Positions 48,011 to 60,120 of a stretch of 64,000 nt of DNA are shown piece after piece (position 1 is the first letter of the stretch; each line of letters starts with the position of its first letter). This stretch comes from Casuarius casuarius (lineage: Eukaryota > Chordata > Aves > Casuariiformes > Casuariidae): positions 4,536,603 through 4,600,602 of the forward strand of contig PTFA01000031.1 of NCBI GenBank assembly GCA_003342895.1, read 5' to 3'. A program made the position numbers and the translations under genes. Below the pieces are notes generated by a model. The model made no database searches. It saw only the letters and a list, made by a program, of their open reading frames with translations, and was not told where the DNA came from.

Positions 48011-51000
48011 GTATTAGTGCTCCAGCAACAGAGTTGTCACTCTCTTAGAAAGGAAGAAGGCAACTAAAAGAGATGTTCTCAAATAGGATTTGTGTGCCTA
48101 ATTAGTAAAAGGGGAGGCAGTGCTTCATCTCCATTTGGGGGGGCATTTTTGCAGCTATGAGTGATAGTCCAAAAGTACAGTTTCGGCCCTGTAACCTGAG
48201 GCTTTCAACAAAAGTGCCAGCTGGGGTGGCTGCAAAGGAGACCCCTTGGTGCTGGGGAGGTACCAACTCAATGCCCTGAGCAATGAGGCCACTGTTGTGC
48301 AAAAGGAAGTGGGTAAAATTTGCAAGTGCCTTTGAGGAGCCAGAAAAGTTACACTTTCCTGTAAGTGAGGCTCTAGCTTTCATGGGTTTTTTTTCTTGAG
48401 ATGCTTTCAGCTCAAGAAGCATCCTACACATCATAGATTTCTTAATGTAGGCAATGTTAATTCAACTTCTGAAACCACAGGGGTCTGTGCTGGGTTTTTC
48501 AGATATCCTTCCCTCATTGCTGACCAGTCTCCCCCATTTCCCCATGCTAGCATTATTGCTCTTGGCCACAAAAAACTCTTTCCTGTCCTCTTTTGTCCAC
48601 CCTATCTCACCTCAGCAGGAGCCAAATCCAGGCTCCGGTGCCTGCCCTGCCAAGCCAGCTGCTGCCACAGGGAGGGGAAAGCAGGCAACCCGGCCGGCTG
48701 CCGCTTGATGCAGGGGGCCGGCTGCTGCGTCCCAGCCAGCCGGCGACCTCCAGCTGCTGCCCTCCGCTGCTGCTGCCGCAGCTGTTGGGTCGTCAGCTCC
48801 ACCAGGCAGCAGGAGATACTGGAGGACAAGCAGTGGGCTGGCTGCTGATAGTGGCGATCACTTCTGCCAAAAAAAAAAAGACCTAAACATCCAAAATAAC
48901 CCCCAGACTCCCAAAGCTCTCTCCTGTGTTGGGTCTTTGGCACTATTAATTTGCATACAGTGGCAGCAAATTGAAAACATGGAGGCTGAAATAAACTCCT
49001 GATGTCTGGACACAGTGTGCTTACTTTGTGTCTTTATTTTTAACAGTGTGCTGAAAGGACCCTTGTTCTTTATAGATGTGCACTGAGTGGCTGAATGTAA
49101 CTGTTTTTAAAATCCAGATAATTAAGTCAATTTAAATTTTTTAAAAGTTTTACCACTAAGGAGGAAATGCGCAGGTTGAAAATAACTCAAGGAGTCGGGA
49201 AATTATTCAGAGCTGTGCAGCTGACTGTGTGCTCCAACAGTCTGTTTTTTTCCCACATGCTTGTCTCCTGTTGATAACACTTGGTATATGCAGAAACACT
49301 TCTCTACATGCAAGGAGGCAAAATGTGCAGACTGGACAAGAGAGTTACTTCTGTTTGTTCTTTTTTCTGTCCTTGTTTCCTTTGCTTTTTAAATAGTCAC
49401 TGTGCTAGACAATGTCAGGGGCTGGGCCAGGCCTCTCATATTTTTCTTTTTTTTGTTCTGTTCTGTTGTTGATTTACACCACTTATGATAGATTCCTTAT
49501 CACCTGCTCCCTGCAAGGCAAACTGCAGGGCTGCTTCTCTTCTGTAGCAGCTGTGCTGGAGAACTGCTGATGAGGAACAAAATGGGAGTTACTGAGCAAT
49601 CATTTGGAGACTGGCTATTAAAAAAAAAAATCCAGCTAATTAGAGCTTAGAGGAAGAGGCAACACTTTGTGCAAAAACACCAGAAGGTAGGCCCTCCAAA
49701 TCCCACACACTCCCTGTAAATAGCTATAATTAACCCCATAGTATTCACTTTATTAATTAAAATTTAATTAATATTTTCTGTCCTTGACAATCATCTTAGA
49801 GGTGGTCTGGAAAACGTAGTGGTAACTGGGCTTCCTTAGAGCAGCAGCAACATTCAGGAAGACAGAAGCTTGGGAGACTCCTCTGAGTCTCTCAGTTGCA
49901 CCTCTGATATAACAGAATTAAAATGGGTGACTAAATAGCAGGCGAAGAGGGAGAATGGGAGACTGTGCAAGCCCACAGCCTTCCCCTGCACAGACAGGCA
50001 ATACTAAACTTCCAAGCACCACTGCAGAATTTTTCCAAGCAGTGTGGCCAGCACTTGCTTGGGTTATTCAAAAGTGCAAGAGGAATAGTGAGAAAATGAA
50101 TGCCATTGTTATTCATTTGCCCATACCAACTGAGGACTGCTATACAACACCGTGCTTTGCTCTGTTTTGAGCAAAGCTTGGTGCTTTGCCATAGTGGAGT
50201 GAGCTCAGCAGAAATACTCTCCGGAACTTGACAGGCCCCGTCAAAGAAGCATGGTTATTGCTAAAAATGGTGTGTCTGCACTAGCAGTTTGCCACACTCC
50301 TGTTTTGCTCTGGGACTGGGTTTCATGATCACTCACACTACATACGGCAGTTAAGTGCCTGAGCTCTCTTCCACAGCAAATCAACTGGTATCCCCAAGGG
50401 GAAACCTCAGTGTAGTGAACAGTGTAGTTCACTCTAGGGTCTGTTCCACACAGACAGGATAGATGTGGAGGACATCAAGTGTAGTTCCTTCCAACCAGGG
50501 CAGTCCTTCAGCACTATTCCAGGTTAGGCTAGAGCATTATGTGGGCCCTCCCCCGTCATTTTTTCCTAGAGCACACAACAAATATTTCTGGCATTGTAAT
50601 GTTTTTGACCCACCACTGCTCTGCTGGGCTGTAGCATACACCTGTTATTATTCTGTATATTTTGAACTTTTTCTGTTCAAAATTCAGTTCAAAAATGTTT
50701 TTCAGAACACCAAGCCCATCCACAGAAAAAGCAACTGTTGGCCACAGGGTCACCAGAGGAGATCTGAGCTGAGTGCTATGGAGCACCGCTGCAGCTAGTC
50801 TGCTCGGTAAGGTGTGAACTCTTAGCAGTATGGACATGAGCCATTCTGCAAAAACTGGCCTGTGAGCAAGGGTCTACACTACAGACCTCGTGAGAATGAC
50901 CATGAGGTAAAGAAGGTCTGTTATTACCTGTTTAACAGGACGAAGACTGAATCAGCAAGAGAATGTACAGAGAGGATGTTGAAACCAGATCTCTTAGATC

Positions 51001-51462
51001 ATGGGGAAAAAAGCTCTCAGTACAGAACTGTTAGATAAAAACAAGTGGGGAGAGGAGATGGGACCCAAGTGCTATCACCACCACCATCTTCTTGTCTTCT
51101 CTCTGCTCCTCTGGGTGAAACATGATGGGTTAGGCATGTTTTTGATACACCTAGTGGATCAGGCCCTTCTGGTAATGAAGTGACATGCCATTTCTCAATC
51201 CCAGGGAGGCAGGCACCAAGCTGTTTAGTGCTATGAGGTCAGAAGTGCTTCTGAGCACACCCAGAAGCAGAACTTGAGGTTCCTGGTGAATGTCAGCATT
51301 AGAGAGGATGAGTGTTACAATCTGAAGTCTCTTTGGACTCTAGGCTTTAGCGTGTAACTGCAGCTTTAGGACCATCACAGACATTGCCCTTATGGTCTGT
51401 CCTGTGGTTACACAAGCAACCAACCTCAGGCTCACCAGATCATGAGCTACATTTCCCACCAG

Positions 51463-51463
51463 N
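51463..51463. other. Single ambiguous base
   Basis: One N within otherwise finished sequence (CCACCAGNTGTGCGC). Probably a polishing or consensus ambiguity. Confidence 0.98.
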
Positions 51464-54400
51464 TGTGCGCTCCCAGGCATGGCCAGCATTGAGAGGTTGA
51501 AGCAGTTCCCTGCCCCCATGAGAGAAGCACCTCTGACACCCTGCAAAGGTGCTCACACAGGGCTGTCCCCAGCCCGCCAGCAGCGAGGTCAGAAGATGGA
51601 GATGAAAATGGCCAACATCCATTGCTGTTGCAATTGTTCTGTTGGCTTCAGACTGGAGCATCTGATATGGCAGTGCTGAGTCACAGCAACGTTTAATCTC
51701 ATGTTGCCACACATTATGAAACAAGCCTGATCCGTTGTTATAATGTTGATAATTCTAGATGGATTTCAGTAGAAGTGAAGGAGATAGATGCTCAGAGTCA
51801 CTGCAGTCTTAACACTGGAGTAGAAGTCAAAATGAGGATGATAACTGTCCAACAACTATTGCAAGGCTCTAATACCACCGTAAGTCTGCGTATATCATGT
51901 AGCTCTTTTTCTCTTTTTAATCCGATAAATGATCTTTACTGATTTTTTTTAAAAGTACTCCCCCCACCTTTCGAAAATCCACTAGCTTCTCTGACTTTTA
52001 CCAGAAGAAGAATGAGAAGAGAGGCCAAAAAAACCCTAGGCAACTCACTGCTGAGTTTTGAATTCGACATTCAGAACAACAAATATGGCCAAACGATCTC
52101 TGCTTTACTGTTAGTCATTTGCACTAACCTGCAATTAAAAGGCTCAGTATTTGTTCTCATCTCTTTCTGAAATTACATTTTCCAGTTCCTAGGCCCTGGC
52201 CTCAGGCAGTGGATTTTTGAAGCAATCATGCCTTGATAATTAATGTTTAAAGATGAATGTTGCAACTTTTAACACAGTGTGTCGCCGAGTAAACATCCAG
52301 CAGTCCCTTGCAATGAAAAAGAAAGATAAAAAACTACAAGGCTTTTACTGGAAACTGTAGGTCTTGCAGACATTATCTACAGAGCTCCCAGCTGAAATGT
52401 TTGATTACCCCTTCCTATATGTTCGTGGATGTGGGATACTGCTGTGCTTAAAAAAAGCCGAAGAAAATAAATACCACATCTAATCTGTCAGTCCTTTGTG
52501 CCACTGACTCACCACCCCAGAAGGCTTGCTGGGAACGATTAGCTCATACCAAGAGGGAGGAGACAAAACTTTGACAAATGATCTCTAGTAATAACACAAT
52601 CAATTGCCATTTTGGATTTTTGTGAAAGGGCTGGAGGAGGCAGGGGAGAGGGAAGATGGAAGGGTTGAAAATGGAAGAGCAGGAAGAAGAGCATGGTCAG
52701 AAGGTCCCTTTCTCCCTCCTGTCCCTTTTTTTGTCCCCAGCCTGCATTTTCTTTGTAGATGTCACAGCTTCCTTCCTTTTGTTACTAACCCCCCCTTGGC
52801 TGTACCTGTGATCTTGACCTCTCTTTCATGGGGCTTGTGTGTGATGCTGAATGTTCCTCAACTGCGTATCTGACTTCCTTCTGGCTGCACTTTTTGATGC
52901 TCAAGAAATTAAAGCACTGTATCATCCCTTTCCAAAAGAAATCTGTAGCACCAGCAACAGCAAGTGGGAAGATCTGCAATTTTAGCATTTCAGAGAGGGT
53001 AATGGGTGGTCAGGATTGAGATTGCCTGCTTATTTTAGGCATCTGACTTGGGCATTGCAATCCTGATTCAGCCCTTTAGGCAGCCACACCTCGTACCTAA
53101 CATTTCCCAATCAGTTGGTGCGAGGCAGCTGCCTGTTCACCTGAGACTCCTGAGCCAGGCGATGAAGAGTGGAAAAGTGCTCATGCTGTCTTGCATGTGG
53201 TTTCTGTAAGCAGGGATGAGGAGGGTCACAATGTGCCCATGAGAGGGGGCTAGATGTACCAGGGATCCCATATTGCATTTCCTGGTTCTCTCTAGGTATG
53301 TCCCCTTCCTCTCTGATCTCCATCTGACCTCTGAGTGCTGTTTTACCTATGCTGGGGCCTTTCCTGGTCCAGCAGGAGCCAGTGGCAAAATTCTCCAGCC
53401 AGATTAGTTGGAGCACAAACAGAATTCTACTTTGGGCTAGTTTTCCTCGTTTTTTGTTCTTTCCTACCTTCCAGAAAAGAGAAGGAAATTCCTGATCTGA
53501 CACACGACTGGCAGGTCTGCAAACCAAGTTCAGAGCAGGTGCTTTGGGCTTTGCTACTCATTGATGGTTTTTCTGCTCAAAATAAACCAAAATCCAAAGA
53601 GCTCCTGGAAGAGCTCCACATATCTGATTCTGCAATTAAGTGTGAAAACGGAACCTCCCAAATAATCTTGCCTTTCTGGAAGTGAAGTTCAGGCTCTAAG
53701 AAAGATTAGTAAGAGAAACATTCAGCACTAGTCATACTCATTTGGGTAATAGGCAAGTTTCTGCCTGTGCTCACTTCTAGTATTCATTATGAGTGTGTAC
53801 TAGTGACTTCCTAAGCAGCAATCCCAGCTGAATAATAAATGAAGTGTTGCCTTCTGCTTTAATAATTTCCTGTTCTTTTAGCATCGTTTATATACCATCA
53901 ACAGCGTGCTGTTAACTGGGTGCCCAGTGCTTGGTCATTTTACTATCTGTTGCTGTAGTTAGCTGCCCTCATTCCTGATACTAAAAGGATTAAGCTAGCT
54001 TTTACATGTTTTTGCTTTTGTGCTGCAGTGATTTTGAATCTTTTCTTGGTTTATGAACCCCCTTAAAAGTTTTCCAGTAAAGGTGCAGATGTATTTGTGC
54101 TAAATTTAAGCCTGCTTAGAATAGCTCGCTTTTCTCTGTTGCTTTTCCCTTAAAAAACAGTGGTCCACAGAGCACTACTGCAGGATACAGGATGCTTTGG
54201 TTATGTTTCAAGTTAAACATGACACAAATCGTTTGACATTTTGCTGAACTGAAGTCTTACTGGGTCCCATGAAATGGAAAATGATCTGCGAGTAAAAACA
54301 GTGTGTTTTTCAAGAAGTGCTTAATCCTAAACAGATCGTGCAAATAGAATGTAATAGAGAATCTAGTGCAGTTAATGAAAAGATTTTGTTTGACCTCAGT

Positions 54401-54763
54401 GGGCTTTCAAACAGGCCAAGAACATATGCTTGCCATTGCTAACAGCATTCATTTAGTAGGGTTTCCCTTACCAGATTGGGAATTTGTTTTCCTTCTCTGT
54501 TGTTTGTGTAGAAAGACTGAAACCTCTCAAGGAGATCATGTGTGAGCCACTGTGTTTAGAAGTGTGGAGTGCTTTTGAATAGAAGATCTCTGTGTTCAGC
54601 CATTTAGCTTTGGTCAAGAGAAACACCATCACCAGGCTTTCTAGCTGCTGCCCTGGAAGAGGGCGTGTTAGTCTCCAGCACACCCTGTCTTCCTGGAGCA
54701 AGAGCCTGCAAAGGAATCAACGTCAGCAAACAAAAAGCAGCCGTTTCACATGCACGCTCACAT

Positions 54764-54785
54764 TGTGTGTGTGTGTATGTGCATG
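54764..54785. repeat. (TG)n microsatellite
   Basis: Seven TG units then TATGTGCATG. Confidence 0.85.
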
Positions 54786-56056
54786 CCAGTGAGCGTGTAT
54801 ATTAATCCTTTCTAAGTTTATATGTCTAAGGTGGCAAGTGTTTACCTTTCCTTTTCTCCTAGGCTCCACTCCCATCTTCTCGAAATCCTGTCCCCAGATT
54901 TAACACGTCATTCTTACACTTACATTCTTACACTGCCTACTTTGAAGTCTATGGACTTGGATTGGGCAGACTCCCAACAGCTTCATCTTTGGATTAGATG
55001 TGCACTGGTACATTTTATCTAGAGGACACTTTGAAAGACATGCGACTGTTGACTTCTAAGGCCATTTCATAAGGTCCAGGGTTTGTAAAGAAGCAAGCAA
55101 AGACACAGAGCTATTTGCTCAGGGGCACGGTTGCCTAAGTATCAGAAATGAGAGTAAAATCTAGGGGTCTGGCCTTCTACTTCCACCAGAGCAAAACAAA
55201 TTTACAGTCTTTCTTTTTGTTTTGTCTCTTCCTCTTTCTATTCCCTACATCTTCATTGTTGGAGGTAAAATGGCCAATGTGATTTATGATCCTTTTCTTG
55301 TGCTGAAACCAACAACGAGTGCTGTAGGTTTTTCTGAAGGAAAACCTTTCTCTCAAGGTGCCATGTGCTACAATTTTCTCTCTGGGAGCATGGGGTGGGG
55401 AAAACAAAAGTTCCAACAGTGACCCTTTTGCTATGTAACCTTTCCTTAAAATGCCAGCAACTGAGTTCCCACAAAGGCAAACAACAAATATTGAAAGAGG
55501 AATGTGAAGGACATTATGAAAGGGTAAAGCAAGAAAAGGGATCTGCTCAGACAAGTTTCTCAGGAAAGGTGATGTAATATGTACTGTAGAAAATACTAGC
55601 AGTTGACATAACTTACTCTCTAAGTAGCTGTTGCTGCCAGCAAACTGGGAGAAGCAAAACCTACAGGCAGGAATACAGTTGAGTAGATTGTTTTCTCCGG
55701 TAGAAATACAGTAGATATAAACCTTGTTTTCAAAAGATGTCATTAAGGTTTAAATGAATAGTATCCTATTAATTAAGGCAGAAAAAACAGTGGATGAAAG
55801 TCTCATTTCTCTTGGGACCATTTATGGTGATTATTGTAACGTTAAATCTTACGCTTTGGGAGTACTCAAAAGGTTGCTGTTGAGATACCATGGTACACAG
55901 TTCTGTTACAAGCTTGCAGGGCTGTTCCTGTTTTAGCAAGGACTGAACAAACATTTTAAGAGCTATCTTGAAAATTACCTGGTTTTGTATTGCGTACTCT
56001 CACAGATTTAAGCCTGCTTTCCTAAGGGAAAAAGATTGAAATGACTGTTCTCCATG

Positions 56057-56103
56057 GGTGTGCATGTGTGTGTGAGTGTGTACACAGCCATGTGTATATG
56101 TGG
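56057..56103. repeat. Degenerate (TG)n tract
   Basis: Interrupted TG-rich stretch of about 45 bp. Confidence 0.75.
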
Positions 56104-56311
56104 GTTTGGAACCTCCTTGCCTACTATAACCAGATGTGACAGAGAGGCACAGGGTCTTCAAGATAACTGAAAATATTACAAATTTTGTGGGAGTAGGTGA
56201 CTGGATAATGCAGAGGGTCCCTCCTGGTCTTCTGCGTAGGGGAGAGGCTGCAGGGAGCTGTGCTCTCAGTTGACCATGGAGAACCCATGAGGCCCAAATC
56301 TGGAGAATCAC

Positions 56312-56329
56312 TTTTTTTTTTTTTTTTTT
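56312..56329. repeat. Poly-T tract of 18
   Basis: Uninterrupted T run, the longest homopolymer in the window. Confidence 0.9.
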
Positions 56330-59169
56330 ATTCCATTCCTCACAGAGCCTGTGATTTAATCTTGGCTGCAAGATTAAATGTTTTGTCTTCAAAAACATTA
56401 GCTCCTGTACTGTGTTCCTTCTGCAACATGTACAGCAAAATGCTGTATGTACAGAAATGGATAAACACAGGCTGCCATTAGAAGAATGAACGTATTTTAT
56501 TCAGGTAAGCTAGTTCATAAAAAGTGGATGAACCGGCAAACAGGAAGTCACAGCAGGAGCGCTACTGTAGATTTATTCTCTACTGCAAACACAGGAAGTG
56601 TTGTACAGGAGAAATGTCTATTATGAAAATTGTATTTAGTTCTAGAACTGAAATACATTGTTATTTACTTTTCACAAATATAGCTGTCGTTGTTCAGACA
56701 GCTGGTAGACATGGTTCCATGCAAAAGAGTGTATGATTATTTTCATAAAGATGTTGTGAATGAACTCACCTTGAGGTTGGACAAAGCTGCAGGAGATCAT
56801 TATGTAGCCAGCTTCCTAATGTTTTTGATGGGATTACTGCCGTGTCAAAATGTCATGTGCTAATTTCATGCTTTACTGTAAATTGATTAAAAGTAAAATA
56901 CAGGCAGTAGGACTGACAGTACTACATGTTGTCTTGGAGTGGGAAGGCAAGTGGCTCTGCTGAATCCTTAAGAATTGTTTGAAAATTCTTTATTTCCCTC
57001 AGTACCTACCCCGTCCTTTGCCTCTTTCCTTTCGGTCTAGGTGAAGTCTGGATAAGAGCTCTCACAACAGCTTTTTAGTTGGATTGAGGCTACCAAGTGA
57101 TAGCAACCTTGAACTGTTTTACAGGAATGGCATCAAAAAGCTTGTTGTTACACCAGGTTGCTGTACAGGACAAATAACATTCCCAGCTTTCATCAGCTGC
57201 CTAAAAATTAAGCTTCAAGCTGAATATGCTAAGTTAGGTCTCAGAAGTCTGCTTCTACTGCATAACTGAGTTTAAAACGGTTATAACTATAGTCATCAAC
57301 CTATCATAAAATTATTTTAAATCAGACCAGGAAAAAAATCACTAGAGTATGGTGCCTTGTAGCTGACACTCATATTGCCAATTCTCTCCCTGTTGCACTG
57401 AAGCTACAGATGATGGGGGGTCTTGCTAGGACACCTTCACACTGTGTTGACATTGGGTTGCATTTCCTGAAATCCCTCAGTTACAGCATTGCTGAGGTCA
57501 GAAAAGTGCAGTGGATCATTGGAAAAGCCCTGCCCACTGCCAGAAAAAATCTTGTTTCTTGGCCATGACAAAATCTCAAGACTTCTTTGTGCAACTTCAA
57601 TTTACATCATAAACTAGGAAGCGCAGAAAACTTCTCTGAAGCTAGCCAGTTACTTAAGAGAATAAAGTGGCACTCTAGTTTTTTTACTGGGGAAGAAAAA
57701 CAAAGATCAGAAGGAGATACTGCCTATCAGAGTGAAAAGTCACACACACATATGCACCCCTTTCCCATTCCCACATTACCCCCATGCATATTCATGCTTC
57801 TTTCTATAAAAGCCCAGTTGTAGCTCGAGAAGTTCATGTTGAAAACAAAGCGATCTAAAATGCTCGTGATATATTTCTTCTTTAAGAGCCTGAGTACAGT
57901 TGCTAAAAGTCTGAGAATAGTTGCTACTCTCATTTGAATTTCTTCTGCTCCCTGCCCCCAAACAAGGTGACATTTTTAGCTTCAAATTGTATAGCAGGAA
58001 GCACGTTAAACATCAAGACTGCGAGAAATGGGAAACAACATGATGGGGTTGCAGCTCTAAGGGTTGCAGACAGCACACTTCTTTGTATTAAAATTCAGCC
58101 ACTTTTTTTGGTCTAAAGCAGGAATGGTCCATCAAAAAGCTACCCGAAATCCATTTTCCGGGTGATGGAATGCACGCCTGCCTAGTTTGCTTCCTATTAG
58201 GTTATTAACACTTTCTGCATCTGTAACTGCTGATTATTGAAGGAAGGGCTTCTCTTCCTACCAGAACCCTGGGACTAATTAAAACATTGCCATTAATGTT
58301 TAATGAGCAAGTTGTTACTGACACCAGTAAACCCACTTAAACTGTCAGTCCTGTAAAGCACAAATGGCACATTCTGAATCACAGCTAATAAGCTGATTTG
58401 AGGAGAAATGCAGTCAATGGAGCACAGCTTGTTGCCTAAGTTAAAAATGAGTGGGTGCTTTCTTCTTACTTTCCCCACCAGTCTGTGATACTACATATGC
58501 AAGCTAGTATTCATCTCTCAGCAAGGCACCCAGACCTTGTAGGGCCAGTTCTTTCTTCCAGTAAGACCTTTGCATCATAAAAAAGCCCAGACAAAACATC
58601 CCCAGGGGAAGATCCCGTGCTTGTAGGAACTTCCGAACCAGGCTGTAGCACCGCTGCTAGCCCAACTCCTTGTTCTGGGCCCAGGATAGTGGCCTGGTAG
58701 GAAGGAGTGGCTGGAGCTAATGGGTCAGAAAATAGAGGGCAGGAAAAGAGAAAATTTTGTTCCTGTTCTGTGCCATCCTTGGGCAGAGGAGCAGATCTGA
58801 TAAGTCTTACCTCTGTGTGTCTATTAGCCAATTCTGCTATCTTGCTGATTGTACATCTGCACAGTAAGCTATCTGATCCTGTTGTCTCTGGTACCAAGTT
58901 ATACTTTACTTAAAGTGATTGAATTTACACTGAAAAAGTGTTACATGAGGGGAGTATGGTTGAGAGACTATGGGTTCTCACTGCTAATATTATAAAGGTT
59001 AAAATAAAATTATTTCAGGCCCTTTCACAGTGGATTTACAGAGGGAATGATAAGAGAAGTGAGTAGTGCCTTTTATTCCAAATATACTTTGTATAACTCA
59101 GATTAAATACACATCTGAACACCGTCACTTTGAGGTACATTCCTAATCTGGTTTTTGCTTTTGCTTGTA

Positions 59170-59216
59170 GTGGTATAAATCAAGAGTAACTCTGCTGAAG
59201 TCAGCAAAGTCATTAC
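59170..59216. repeat. Old amniote interspersed repeat (GTAAATC-GAGTAACTC type)
   Basis: TGGTATAAATCAAGAGTAAC then TCTGCTGAAGTCAGCAAAGT matches the order ggtgtaaatcaggagtaactccattgaagtcaatggagt, common in sauropsid introns. Confidence 0.55.
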
Positions 59217-59538
59217 CTTAAACAAAACTCAAAAAAGAGAACAGGTCTTGCTTTCCATCTCTACAACAAGTCCCGTTCAATTCAGTACAAATACAGCAAG
59301 CTCTTAAGTGCACTGCAAGAACAGAGCCAACTGGTAAATCTGTGCCCCAAATTCAGTACAGTTCTCAAGCTAAATTTTCATCTGAGTAAACTTGAACACT
59401 GTAGCACTAAATCTCCTTTTCCTGCAGTGTTATCTAGTTTCTTTTCCCCACAAGGAATTATATCTTCCTTTTTGTAAACAGAGGCCACATGGTTTGACTT
59501 CTGAGGAAAAACCTCGAAGACCATGGCTTATATATATT

Positions 59539-59552
59539 AAAAAAAAAAAAAA
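59539..59552. repeat. Poly-A tract
   Basis: Fourteen A after a short TA repeat. Confidence 0.85.
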
Positions 59553-60112
59553 CTCAAAAACAATAACCCACAAACTTCTGTTCTGAAGTTAAGTGCAGTT
59601 TTGAGGGCTATCAGCATTTTTTATTCCCTACCAGTTTTCTGTATACTGGAAAAACACGGCCTTAAAGGGGCAAGACAACTTTAGTCATTAAAAAAAAGTT
59701 AGTTAGTAAAGTCATTTTTCCATTGAGAAGGTGGCTTGTCATACATTAGTGAAATGAATTAGTCACACAGCACACCTTTCACCACCTCAAAAGACCTGGG
59801 TTATTGGCTAAACTTTTCTGTGTTTAACAGGAGCAGCTCTGCATGTTCCTCCAGTATGAGGAATATACACTTCTTTTTGTGTGTACATGGCTATCACTTT
59901 ATGTGCATACACTGCTATCACTCCACAGTTTCTGATTATGTTTTATTCTTATGCAGTCATAAATCACTCACAAATCAGTCCTTGACTGAAAACTAACCAG
60001 ACCAGTTCATGTTTCTGGAGTGAGCTATTCGATTCGCACCGCTCTCCAGATTAAAACGTTTCTTGTTGTGATATGAAAAGAGTCCAGCTACGTGGTGTTC
60101 AACAGGGAAAGG

Positions 60113-60120
60113 TGACGTCA
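60113..60120. promoter_or_regulatory. Consensus palindromic CRE
   Basis: TGACGTCA, the full CREB/ATF palindrome, which is rare in CpG-depleted DNA. No promoter-like sequence around it, so function is uncertain. Confidence 0.4.

Noticed and set aside
48102..48434. 110-codon minus frame with protein-like look
   Set aside because: No recognised similarity and no acceptor or donor at sensible positions; kept only as part of the 47-49 kb block of interest.
50480..50530. AGTTCCTTCCAACCAGGG, resembling a plus-oriented CR1 end
   Set aside because: No ATTCTATGATT tail and no further CR1 sequence.
53111..53527. 138-codon minus frame
   Set aside because: No domain recognised, no splice context; overlapped by an open plus frame from 53335.
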